Positions 1 to 6,801 of a DNA stretch of 17,179 nucleotides are shown here, piece by piece. The stretch covers positions 1-17,179 of the forward strand of contig JAOPZO010000304.1 in assembly GCA_025964065.1 (NCBI GenBank), in the 5' to 3' direction. Position 1 is the first letter of the stretch; each line of letters begins with the position of its first letter. The position numbers were made by a program, and so were the translations under genes. The notes beneath the pieces are model-generated. The model saw only the letters and a program-made list of their open reading frames with translations. It was not told where the DNA came from and searched no databases. The DNA comes from Solirubrobacterales bacterium. Its GTDB lineage: Bacteria > Actinomycetota > Thermoleophilia > Solirubrobacterales > Solirubrobacteraceae.

Positions 1-466
1 CGCCGTCGCGGCGGCAGTGCGTCTGCATGTCCGCGACGTCCGTGCCCGACGCGGGCTCGGTCACCCCGACGGCGGCGGTGGCTTCGCCGCGGCACAGCTC
101 GGGGAGGATCTCCTCGCGCTGCTCCTCGGATCCGAAGCCCAGCAGGCCGGCGCCGGCGAGCCCGCTCGGCAGCGTCATCGCGAGCCCCATGACCTGGTCC
201 ACGCGGGACATCTCCTCCACGACCGTCGCCCATGTCGTGTAGCCGAGCCCGAGCCCGCCGTAGCGCGGCGGGACGACGCCGCCGAGCAGGTCCAGCTCGC
301 CGGCCTCGCGCAGGAGCGCGGGGGGGAAGGTCTCCTCGCGATCGCGAGCGAGGATGCCTGGTGCGACGCGATCCCGCGCGAAGGCGCGAACGCCGTCGAC
401 GAGCATCGCGACGTCCTCCGACGCCGCTGCACCGCTCGTCCCCGGGTGCTGCACGGTCTGCTCCAT
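1..466 (-). CDS. Acyl-CoA dehydrogenase, N-terminal part (runs off the left edge)
   Basis: About 155 residues are visible, starting MEQTVQHPGTSGAAASEDVA. Acyl-CoA dehydrogenases are FAD flavoproteins that introduce the alpha,beta double bond into acyl-CoA. The helical N-terminal domain is recognisable from ARDRVAP, PPRYGGLGLGY, EEMSRVDQ and GFGSEEQREEILPELCRGE. It is followed by the FAD/substrate-loop signature VGVTEPASGTDV, the family's VTEPxxGSD motif with T for S. The ATG at 466 is preceded by a GGAAGG Shine-Dalgarno sequence. The C-terminal catalytic half lies outside the window, so activity cannot be judged. The gene is divergent from the flavoprotein gene at 545 and shares a 78-bp intergenic region with it. 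That region has an AT-rich palindrome but not the operator found elsewhere in the window. Family call is firm; substrate unknown. Confidence 0.9.
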   Translation of the reverse strand, partial: MEQTVQHPGTSGAAASEDVAMLVDGVRAFARDRVAPGILARDREETFPPALLREAGELDLLGGVVPPRYGGLGLGYTTWATVVEEMSRVDQVMGLAMTLPSGLAGAGLLGFGSEEQREEILPELCRGEATAAVGVTEPASGTDVADMQTHCRRDG

Positions 467-490
467 CGCTGCCCTTCCCACGTCGAGATC

Positions 491-516
491 TTGTATACCT
501 TGGCAACTATATACAG
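491..516. promoter_or_regulatory. AT-rich inverted repeat in the divergent intergenic region (candidate operator)
   Basis: TGTATA (492-497) and TATACA (510-515) form a perfect 6-bp inverted repeat around a 12-nt spacer. This is an AT-rich island in otherwise very GC-rich DNA, midway between two divergent starts (466 and 545). Its position suits an operator or overlapping promoters for both genes. GntR- and TetR-type regulators use sites of this general kind. I find no convincing -35/-10 pair, so the regulator and the exact role are inference. It is unrelated to the CAAAC-N4-GGTTG motif used elsewhere in the window. Confidence 0.4.
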
Positions 517-544
517 AGATTGCCCCCGGTTTGGGAAGGTGGAC

Positions 545-1522
545 ATGCAGACGCGCTTCACGGAGACGTTCGGGATCGAGCACCCGCTCATGCAGGGCGG
601 GATGCAGTGGGTGGGCCGTGCCGAGCTCGTCGCCGCGGTGGCGAACGCCGGTGCGCTGGGCTGCATCACGGCGCTCACGCAGCCCACCCCCGAGGCCCTC
701 GCGAAGGAGATCGCGCGGTGTCGCGACCTCACGGACAAGCCGTTCGGGGTGAACCTCACGATCCTGCCCTCGATCGCGCCGCCGCCCTACGCGGAGTACC
801 GCCAGGCGATCATCGAGGCGGGGGTGGAAATCGTGGAGACGGCCGGCTCGAACCCGGAGGAGCACCTCGAGCACTTGAAGCCCGCCGGGGTCAAGGTCAT
901 TCACAAGACGACGTCCGTCCGGCACGCCCTCAAGGCCGAGTCGCTCGGCGTGGACGCCGTCTCGATCGACGGGTTCGAATGTGCCGGGCACCCCGGCGAG
1001 GACGACGTCCCCGGCCTTGTCCTCATCCCCGCTGCGACCGCCCGGTTGAAGATCCCCGTCATCGCCTCGGGCGGCATCGCCGACGCCCGCGGGCTCGTCG
1101 CCGCGCTCGCGCTCGGCGCGGAGGGCGTGAACATGGGCACGCGCTTCATGTGCACGGCCGAGTCGCCGATCCACCAGCGGATCAAGGAGCAGATCGTCGA
1201 GAACGACGAGCGCTCGACGAACATCATCTTCCGCTCGCTGCACAACACCGCGCGGGTCGCGAAGAACTCCGTCTCTGACGAGGTGGTCGGCATCCTGGCC
1301 GCCGGCGGGCGGTTCGAGGACGTGCGGCCGCTCGTCGCCGGCTCGCGCGGGAGTCAGGTGTACGAGACCGGAGATCCCGAGCACGGCATCTGGTGGGCGG
1401 GGCAGTCGCAGGGGCTCATCGACGACGTCCCGACGGTCGCGGACCTCGTCGCCCGCACGATGGCCGAGGCCGAGCGCCTGGTCGGCGACCGGCTGGTGGG
1501 GCTGCTCGGGGTGGCGGCGTGA
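545..1522 (+). CDS. Nitronate monooxygenase / 2-nitropropane dioxygenase-like FMN flavoprotein
   Basis: A 325-residue TIM-barrel flavoprotein of the NMO/NPD family, close to the usual family length. Visible features are the N-terminal HPLMQGGMQWVG, the strand AVANAGALGCI, the FMN/active-site segment GFECAGHPGED with the likely catalytic-base His149, and the phosphate-binding strands PVIASGGIADARG and LGAEGVNMGTRF. Family members oxidise alkyl nitronates with O2. Many homologues in catabolic clusters act on unknown substrates, and some relatives are enoyl reductases, so the true reaction is open. The ATG at 545 follows a GGAAGGTGG ribosome-binding stretch; the frame is open upstream, but no better start is seen. 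The stop codon overlaps the GTG of the next frame (GTGA), suggesting coupled translation. Being divergent from an acyl-CoA dehydrogenase suggests a shared role in acyl-CoA metabolism. Confidence 0.87.
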   Translation: MQTRFTETFGIEHPLMQGGMQWVGRAELVAAVANAGALGCITALTQPTPEALAKEIARCRDLTDKPFGVNLTILPSIAPPPYAEYRQAIIEAGVEIVETAGSNPEEHLEHLKPAGVKVIHKTTSVRHALKAESLGVDAVSIDGFECAGHPGEDDVPGLVLIPAATARLKIPVIASGGIADARGLVAALALGAEGVNMGTRFMCTAESPIHQRIKEQIVENDERSTNIIFRSLHNTARVAKNSVSDEVVGILAAGGRFEDVRPLVAGSRGSQVYETGDPEHGIWWAGQSQGLIDDVPTVADLVARTMAEAERLVGDRLVGLLGVAA

Positions 1523-1812
1523 CCGCGCACCTCGTCGATCAGCTGCTTTCGGCCCGGTCGCCCGAGGTGAAGGTGGGCCTCACCGAACAGCGCACGGCCG
1601 CGGTCGACTTCGACGGCGTCGAGGTCGAGCTCCACCGGCGCGGCGACCAGGACGGCCGTGTCCTCGTGAGCGCGCTACTGGGTGGCGCGGGCTCCACGAA
1701 GGACTTCCCCGTCGCGCGCTACAGACGCGAGGCGAAGGTCATGCAGATCTTCGAGGGGGCGAACCAGATCCAGCGGATGGTCATCGCGCGGCAGCTCGCG
1801 GCGTCTCAGTAG
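1519..1812 (+). pseudogene. Chimeric frame ending in an acyl-CoA dehydrogenase C-terminal fragment
   Basis: This 97-codon frame starts with GTG inside the preceding stop (GTGA overlap). Its last 40 or so residues, from about LLGGAGSTKDFPVARYR to IFEGANQIQRMVIARQL, match the extreme C-terminus of acyl-CoA dehydrogenases (family form GGYGYTRDFPVERYMRDAK and YEGTNQIQR). The remaining 350 or so residues, including the catalytic Glu region, are missing. The first 50 or so residues, through VDFDGVEVELHRRGDQDGR, resemble nothing I recognise. Codons rare in such GC-rich DNA (CTA, AGA) occur near the junction. Its end overlaps the convergent SDR gene by 7 bp. The likeliest reading is a deletion or recombination remnant fused in frame. 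A real small protein is possible but less likely. Confidence 0.65.
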
Positions 1813-2660
1813 CTGGGCCGGTACCACCCCCGCCGCGCGTCGTCCCCGGCGTGGTGCTCGAACCCGGGGACGGTTCCACCGTCGATCCTGATGTCGCATC
1901 CGGTGATGTAGCCCGCCGCCGGGCTGATCAGGAAGCCGACCAGTTCCGCGATCTCCTCGGGCGTCGCGCTGCGTCCGAGCGCCGAGAGGGCTGCCAGCTG
2001 CCTCGCGTTGCCGTCCCCCTGAGCCGCCTCGAAGCGCCCCATCGGCGTGTCGATGAGGCCTGGCGACACCGAGACGATCCGTGCCCCACGGTCACCCCAG
2101 GGGCGGGCCTGGCGCTCGCAGTGCAGGATCACCCCGCGCTTGGAGATGGCATATGCGAGGCCGGGGGTCCAGCTCGCCCCCTCGTCCTGGGCGATGGCGG
2201 CGCAGAGGCCGGTGACGAGCGGATCGGCGAGCCGTTCGTCGTGGTCGCGCACTCCTCCCCGGTGTCCGGAGATGGACGCGATGCAGACGGCCACCGATCC
2301 AGCACCGACGCCGGGCCAGAGGGCTCGCAGCGATCGCGCCGTCCCGATGAGGTTGACGGTGAAGATCTCCTCCGCGGGGCCCATGTGGGAGCTGAGCCCC
2401 GCGGCGCAGACGACGGGCCCGACCCGCTCGCCGCCCAGCGCCGACGAGAGCGCGGATGCGCCTTCGTCGCCGGCGACGTCCGCGGCGACCCACCGGACCG
2501 TCATGCCCTCGGCCGCCAGCTCGGCCGCGAGCGCGGAGAGCGCCGCCGGCTCCCGGTCGGTCAGCAGCAGGGGGTGGTCGCGGCCGAGGCGTCGGGCGCA
2601 CGCGCGCCCGACACCACCCGCCGCGCCGGTGATCACTGCCGTTCCGGGTTCACCGGTCAT
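1806..2660 (-). CDS. SDR oxidoreductase, 3-alpha-hydroxysteroid dehydrogenase-like
   Basis: A 284-residue NAD(P)-dependent dehydrogenase. The Rossmann glycine motif is TGAAGGVG (residues 11-18), the NAG position reads CAAG, and the catalytic Tyr and Lys are in YAISK (Tyr170, Lys174). The C-terminal SPGLIDTPM, LSALGRSATPEEIA and YITGCDIRIDGG segments are typical of SDRs. The catalytic serine segment IASIS lies 39-41 residues before Tyr170, against about 13 in ordinary SDRs. An insertion of this length characterises bacterial 3-alpha-hydroxysteroid dehydrogenase/carbonyl reductases such as the Comamonas enzyme, so a bulky alicyclic alcohol or ketone substrate is inferred. The ATG at 2660 follows an AGGAG ribosome-binding site; upstream extensions cross the operator and are rejected. 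A paralogue with the same insertion lies at 12736-13659. Confidence 0.87.
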   Translation of the reverse strand: MTGEPGTAVITGAAGGVGRACARRLGRDHPLLLTDREPAALSALAAELAAEGMTVRWVAADVAGDEGASALSSALGGERVGPVVCAAGLSSHMGPAEEIFTVNLIGTARSLRALWPGVGAGSVAVCIASISGHRGGVRDHDERLADPLVTGLCAAIAQDEGASWTPGLAYAISKRGVILHCERQARPWGDRGARIVSVSPGLIDTPMGRFEAAQGDGNARQLAALSALGRSATPEEIAELVGFLISPAAGYITGCDIRIDGGTVPGFEHHAGDDARRGWYRPSY

Positions 2661-2695
2661 CGCTGCTCCTGGCCTCGAGGGGCCGTCGAGACTAC

Positions 2696-2709
2696 CAACC
2701 GATTGGTTG
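2696..2709. promoter_or_regulatory. Operator A (CAACC-GATT-GGTTG)
   Basis: A 14-bp palindrome with perfect 5-bp arms, between the divergent SDR (2660, minus) and MFS (plus) genes. On the minus strand a TAGTCT -10-like hexamer (2689-2694) directly abuts it, so a bound protein would block SDR transcription. It is one of eight related sites in the window. Confidence 0.7.
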
Positions 2710-2753
2710 TGACGCGAACCCGGGCGTGCGCGGGGCTCGTAAGGTCCGACGCC

Positions 2754-4211
2754 TTGCCGAAGCTCGTCCTCCCCCTCCCGCCGGAGGTGCGCACCGCCGC
2801 CCTCGTTCCCGTCCTGGTCGGCGTGACCCTCGTCGTCTCGATCGTGAGCAGCCTGGGAGCGCCGCTGGTCCCGTCCGTCGCCGTGCTCCTCGACGTCTCG
2901 CTCGCCGACGCCCAGTGGTCGCTGACGGCCGCACTCCTCGCGGGCGCCGTCGCGGCACCGGTCCTCGGGCGGCTCGGGGACGGGCCGCGCCGCCGCGGGG
3001 CCATGGTCGGGGGGCTCCTCGTCGTGCTCGTCGGGAGCATCGTGGCCGGGCTCGCCCCGTCGCTCGAGCTCCTCGTCGTGGGCAGGGTCATGCAAGGCGT
3101 GGGCCTCGGCCTCGCGCCGATCGCCATGGCCGCCGCTCGCGAGCACCTCCCGCCGGATCGATCACCGGGGGTGATCGGCCTGCTCTCGGTGACGGCGGCG
3201 GCCGGCGTCGGCGCGGGCTACCCCGTCAGCGGGGTGATGGCGGACGTCCTGGGACTTCGCGCCGCCTTCCTGTTCGGCGGCGTGGCGAGCGCGGTGGCCC
3301 TCGTGGCGGTGGCCGTCGTCGTGCCGCCGAGCCGCGCGCCGCAGGCGATCCGCCTGGATGTGTCGGGCGCGGCCGTCGGTGCCGTCGGCCTGGTCGCAGG
3401 GCTCCTCGCCGTGAGCCAGGGCGCGTCGTGGGGGTGGGGCTCGCCGGGGGTCGTCGGCCTGGTCCTCGCGAGCGCGGCCGTCCTCGCCCTCTGGTCCCGG
3501 TTGCAGCTGACGCGCGCCGCGCCGCTCGTCGACCTCCGTCAGCTGCGGCACCGTGCCGTGTGGTCCGCGAACGTCGCGGCCGTCCTGCTCGGTGTGGCCC
3601 TCTACATGTTCCTCTCGCTCGTCACCCAGTTCGTGCAGGTGGCGCCGGATGCGGGGTTCGGGTTCGGCGCCTCGGCCTTCGTCGCCGGGTCGTGCCTCGT
3701 GCCCTTCGCGATCACGAGCCTCGGAGCCAGTCGGCTCGCGCCGACCCTCATGCGGCAGCTCGGCGTCCGGCCGGTGCTCGTCGGCGGGGCGCTGATGATC
3801 GCAGGGGCCGGCGGCTTCTTCGCGATCGTGCACGAAGCGCTGTGGGAGGCCTTCCTCACGATGGGTGTGATCGGTCTTGGCTTCGGCCTGACCTTCGCGG
3901 TGCTCCCGGGCCTCATCGCAGGGTCCGTTCCCGACGAAGAGCTCGGGAGCGCGATGGGCTTCTTCCACGTAGTGCGATCGGTGGGCTACGCCGTCGGAAG
4001 CGCGCTCGCCGCCTCGATCCTGGCCGGCCACGAGGTGATGAGAGGTGCTGGTCCGAGCGAGCAGGGGTACGTCCTGGCGACCTCCGTCGCCGCCGCCGTC
4101 TGCCTCGCGGCGGCTGCGGCGGCCGGCTTCCTGTCCCCGCGACCCGGTGCCACGTTGACATGCCGTCCGACACGGCGCTATGGTCGCTTTAACAAACAAA
4201 CACCCGGTTGA
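2754..4211 (+). CDS. MFS transporter, DHA2-like (about 14 TM segments)
   Basis: About 485 residues of strongly hydrophobic sequence with MFS signatures: the cytoplasmic loop GRLGDGPRRRG (motif A), RVMQGVGLGLAP (motif B-like) and VGAGYPVSGVMAD (motif C-like). The length and the extra helices suggest the 14-helix DHA2 branch of proton-coupled carriers. Most of these export drugs or metabolites, though some in catabolic clusters take up substrate. The start is uncertain. TTG at 2754 fits a leaderless message, because a TAAGGT -10-like hexamer lies 8 nt before it. GTG at 2709 (inside the operator) and GTG at 2787 are in-frame alternatives. The last 20 or so codons, with a polar tail unlike a helix, coincide with the promoter and operator of the next gene, and the operator itself supplies the TGA stop. 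Confidence 0.85.
   Translation: MPKLVLPLPPEVRTAALVPVLVGVTLVVSIVSSLGAPLVPSVAVLLDVSLADAQWSLTAALLAGAVAAPVLGRLGDGPRRRGAMVGGLLVVLVGSIVAGLAPSLELLVVGRVMQGVGLGLAPIAMAAAREHLPPDRSPGVIGLLSVTAAAGVGAGYPVSGVMADVLGLRAAFLFGGVASAVALVAVAVVVPPSRAPQAIRLDVSGAAVGAVGLVAGLLAVSQGASWGWGSPGVVGLVLASAAVLALWSRLQLTRAAPLVDLRQLRHRAVWSANVAAVLLGVALYMFLSLVTQFVQVAPDAGFGFGASAFVAGSCLVPFAITSLGASRLAPTLMRQLGVRPVLVGGALMIAGAGGFFAIVHEALWEAFLTMGVIGLGFGLTFAVLPGLIAGSVPDEELGSAMGFFHVVRSVGYAVGSALAASILAGHEVMRGAGPSEQGYVLATSVAAAVCLAAAAAAGFLSPRPGATLTCRPTRRYGRFNKQTPG
4155..4184 (+). promoter_or_regulatory. Sigma70-type promoter of the GMC oxidoreductase operon
   Basis: TTGACA (4155-4160), an 18-nt spacer and TATGGT (4179-4184). The -35 is a perfect match and the -10 matches 4 of 6. 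Predicted transcription starts near 4191, just before operator B. The whole promoter lies inside the 3' end of the MFS gene. Confidence 0.65.
4197..4210. promoter_or_regulatory. Operator B (CAAAC-ACCC-GGTTG)
   Basis: A member of the CAAAC-N4-GGTTG family, placed just downstream of the predicted +1 of the GMC operon, a classic repressor position. Its last bases plus one A form the TGA stop of the MFS gene. Confidence 0.7.
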
Positions 4212-4264
4212 TTTTGCGGAGCGCAGATTGCGCCCCACCGGGTCGGGGAGTGGTCAGGAGAACC

Positions 4265-5848
4265 ATGGGCACGAGCACGAGCACCACCACCATCATCGTC
4301 GGAGCGGGAAGCGGCGGCGCGGTCATCGCCGCACGGCTGACCGAGGACCCGGAGCACGAGGTCATCCTCATCGAGGCCGGTCCGGACTATCCCGAGGAGG
4401 TTCCGGCCGATCTCCTCGACGCGTCGCAGATGAGCGTCGCGAAGCACGACTGGCATCTGAAGGCCTTCTTCGTCGAGCCCCCCGTATCGCGGTCGGCCGA
4501 GGACTACCCGCGTGGCCGGGTCGTCGGCGGCTGCTCCTCCGTCAACGCCGCCGCCGCGCAGCGCGCGTCGGTCGAGGACTTCGACTCCTGGGTCGCCGAG
4601 GGCAATCCCGAGTGGTCCTACGACGCGGTCCTCCCCTACTACGCGAAGCTCGAGCGGGACCTCGACGTCGGCGAGACCACCGGGCACGGCACGGACGGCC
4701 CGGTGACGATCAAGCGCTTCGCCCGCGAGACCTGGTCGAGCGGCGCGCAGGCCTTCGAGGAGGCCTGCATCGCCCGCGGCTTCCCCGTCGACGTGGACGC
4801 GAACGCCCGCGCGGCGACCGGCATCGGTGCGATGCCGCGCAATCTCGACGGCGAGGACCGCGGCAGCGCCCTCCTGACCTACATCGCCGGATCCCGCAAC
4901 CGGCCGAATCTGACCATCGTCAGCGAGACGGTCTGCCGGCGCGTCCTCTTCAAGGGGACCCGCGCGGTCGGCGTGGAGATCGAGCGTGGCGGTGAGGTGT
5001 CGACCGTCGAGGCCGACCGCGTCGTCATGGCCAGCGGGGCCATCCACACGCCGCAGCTCCTCACGCTCTCGGGCGTCGGGCCGGCAGCGGTCCTGGAGAA
5101 GCTCGGGGTCGCGCCCGTGGTCGTCAGCGAGGGCGTCGGCCAGAACCTGTGCGACCACGCGACGATCCCGATCATGTCGCTCCTCAAGGAGCCCACGAAG
5201 GGCATCGGGCTGCGGGCGCAGCTCAAGTTCAGTTCCTCCGAAGGGGAGCTCATCAACGACCTGATGATCTTCCCGACGGTGCTCGACCCGGCGACGCTCA
5301 ACGCGCCCGGGCTCGACACGAAGGGCCTCGACCCGATGCCGCTCGTGCCGCTCCTGGCCAAGCCGAAGTCCAAGGGCTGGCTCGAGGTCGTGTCGCCCGA
5401 CGTGCACGTGCAGCCGGAGATCCACCTGAACTTCCTGGGTGAGCGCTCCGACATGGACCGCCTGAAGGAGGCGGTCAGGCTCGCGTGGGAGATCATCACC
5501 TCGCCGCCCATGTCGGACACGATCGACAGCATCATCGTCCCCGACGCCGCGACGGTCGGCGACGACGAGAAGCTCGAGGCGTACATGCGCCAGACGGTGT
5601 GGACCTCGTACCACCCGGTCGGGACCTGCCGGATCGGACCGGACGACGACGAGCTGGCCGTCGTGGACCAGCGGCTGCGCGTGCGAGGCGCCGAGGGGCT
5701 CTACGTCGGCGACGCGTCGATCATGCACAACGTGCCGACGGGCCTCACGAACCTGACGGTCTTCATGATCGGCGAGCGACTCTCCGACTGGATCAAGGAG
5801 GACGTCGCCGGCCAGGTGCCCGAGCCGGCGGCCGCGGCGGGCTCCTGA
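4265..5848 (+). CDS. GMC family FAD-dependent alcohol oxidoreductase
   Basis: 527 residues, a typical length for GMC (glucose-methanol-choline) alcohol dehydrogenases/oxidases. The N-terminal FAD ADP-binding motif is IIVGAGSGGA (Gly13-Gly18), followed by EAGPDYPE, the GMC signature region RGRVVGGCSSVNAAAAQR and the second signature GAIHTPQLLTLSGVGP. The C-terminal active site holds His450 in YHPVGTCRIG and Asn496 in PTGLTNLT, the His/Asn pair of many GMC enzymes. These enzymes oxidise primary or secondary alcohols to aldehydes or ketones using FAD. There is no signal peptide, so it is probably cytoplasmic. The ATG at 4265 follows an AGGAG site 5 nt away. The SDR behind it starts within its stop codon (TGATG), so the two are an operon. 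With the ALDH and CoA ligases in the same putative regulon, a role in oxidising a substrate alcohol is inferred. Confidence 0.92.
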   Translation: MGTSTSTTTIIVGAGSGGAVIAARLTEDPEHEVILIEAGPDYPEEVPADLLDASQMSVAKHDWHLKAFFVEPPVSRSAEDYPRGRVVGGCSSVNAAAAQRASVEDFDSWVAEGNPEWSYDAVLPYYAKLERDLDVGETTGHGTDGPVTIKRFARETWSSGAQAFEEACIARGFPVDVDANARAATGIGAMPRNLDGEDRGSALLTYIAGSRNRPNLTIVSETVCRRVLFKGTRAVGVEIERGGEVSTVEADRVVMASGAIHTPQLLTLSGVGPAAVLEKLGVAPVVVSEGVGQNLCDHATIPIMSLLKEPTKGIGLRAQLKFSSSEGELINDLMIFPTVLDPATLNAPGLDTKGLDPMPLVPLLAKPKSKGWLEVVSPDVHVQPEIHLNFLGERSDMDRLKEAVRLAWEIITSPPMSDTIDSIIVPDAATVGDDEKLEAYMRQTVWTSYHPVGTCRIGPDDDELAVVDQRLRVRGAEGLYVGDASIMHNVPTGLTNLTVFMIGERLSDWIKEDVAGQVPEPAAAAGS

Positions 5849-6687
5849 TGGGCGCCCCGGGCGCGCTCCGCCTCCCCGGCAAGGTCGCCGTCGTCACCGG
5901 CGCTGCGTCCGGCCTCGGCCTGGCCAGCGCCGTGCGATTCGGCAGCGAGGGGGCGGCGGTGGCCTGCGTCGACCTCTCTGCCGACGGGGTCGCGGCGGCC
6001 GCCGAGGCGGTCGTCGCGGCCGGTGGCCGGGCGATCGGCGTGGCCGCGGACGTCACGGACGAGGCCGCGCTGACCGCGATGGTCGCGGAGGTCACCTCCG
6101 AGCTCGGTGCTCCCGACGTCCTCTACGCCAACGCCGGCACCGCGCGCGGGGAGGGCGCCGCGCACGAGCTCCCCAAGCACGACTGGGACTTCGGGGTCGC
6201 GCTGAACCTCACGGGCGTGTTCCTCTCGGCCAAGGCCGTGCTCCCCGGGATGCTCGCGCGCCGCAGCGGGGTCCTGCTGCTCCAGGGGAGCATCGGCGGA
6301 CTCGCGGGCCTCCCGAACATGGCGATGTACGCCGCCACGAAGGGTGCCGTCGTCGCGCTCGCGCGTCAGATGGCGATCGAGTACGCCGGGGACGGGATCC
6401 GCGTGAACGCGATCTGCCCCGGGACGATCGAGACCCCGCTCGTGCGTGAGGCCTACGCCCGGCGTGCACGGCTCGGCGTGGACACGCACACGAGCATCGA
6501 GGCGCGGAAGGACACGATCCCGCTCGGTCGCCTCGGCGATCCCGAGGACGTCGCGAACCTGGCGCTGTTCCTCGCGAGCGACGAGGCGGGCTGGATCACC
6601 GGCGCCGTCTACACGGTGGACGGCGGGGAGTCCGCCGCGCTGATCCCGCGGCACATCGCCGCGCGTCCCGCCCCGACGCACGCCTAG
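5848..6687 (+). CDS. Classical SDR family oxidoreductase
   Basis: 279 residues with the full classical SDR set: TGAASGLG (17-24) for NAD(P) binding, YANAG, catalytic Ser148 in QGSIGG, Tyr161 and Lys165 in YAATK, then CPGTIETPL and the C-terminal WITGAVYTVDGG. An Asp at the end of the second strand (ACVDLS) favours NAD over NADP. The Ser-Tyr spacing is the normal 13, so it belongs to a different branch from the two 3-alpha-HSD-like SDRs in this window. The ATG overlaps the GMC stop by one base, so translation is probably coupled and the two enzymes may act on consecutive alcohol groups or the same intermediate. A GC-rich hairpin follows the gene. Confidence 0.9.
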   Translation: MGAPGALRLPGKVAVVTGAASGLGLASAVRFGSEGAAVACVDLSADGVAAAAEAVVAAGGRAIGVAADVTDEAALTAMVAEVTSELGAPDVLYANAGTARGEGAAHELPKHDWDFGVALNLTGVFLSAKAVLPGMLARRSGVLLLQGSIGGLAGLPNMAMYAATKGAVVALARQMAIEYAGDGIRVNAICPGTIETPLVREAYARRARLGVDTHTSIEARKDTIPLGRLGDPEDVANLALFLASDEAGWITGAVYTVDGGESAALIPRHIAARPAPTHA

Positions 6688-6698
6688 ACCTTCACCTT

Positions 6699-6722
6699 GC
6701 GCCCGCCGCGGTCGGCGGGCGC
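6699..6722 (+). terminator. Hairpin terminator after the GMC-SDR operon
   Basis: A perfect 10-bp stem (6699-6708 with 6713-6722) and a CGGT loop, 11 nt after the SDR stop. There is no T run, as is common for actinobacterial hairpin terminators. Confidence 0.6.
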
Positions 6723-6741
6723 TCACGCAGCACAACAAGAA

Positions 6742-6755
6742 CAAACGGACGGTTG
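6742..6755. promoter_or_regulatory. Operator C (CAAAC-GGAC-GGTTG)
   Basis: A family member upstream of the binding-protein gene, followed directly by GTTGATT as at operator E. It lies 46 nt before the start codon. No clear -35/-10 pair could be assigned here. Confidence 0.7.
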
Positions 6756-6801
6756 GTTGATTCGAGCGTCCGGGTCGGTCCAAACGAGGAGGAGAGAGAG
6801 C

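Noticed and set aside
521..535. A possible ninth operator (GGTTTG near 528-533)
   Set aside because: Only one half resembles the motif; no matching left arm at 4-nt spacing.
17..544. Upstream extension of the flavoprotein frame
   Set aside because: It is antisense to the acyl-CoA dehydrogenase N-terminus and crosses the AT-rich palindrome. Homology begins at the ATG at 545.
2661..3146. N-terminal extension of the first SDR by about 160 residues
   Set aside because: The extension crosses operator A and lies antisense to the MFS gene. The ATG at 2660 has a good ribosome-binding site and gives the normal SDR length.
4178..5728. A long minus-strand frame over the GMC oxidoreductase
   Set aside because: Biased composition and no motifs; the plus strand has the full GMC signature set.
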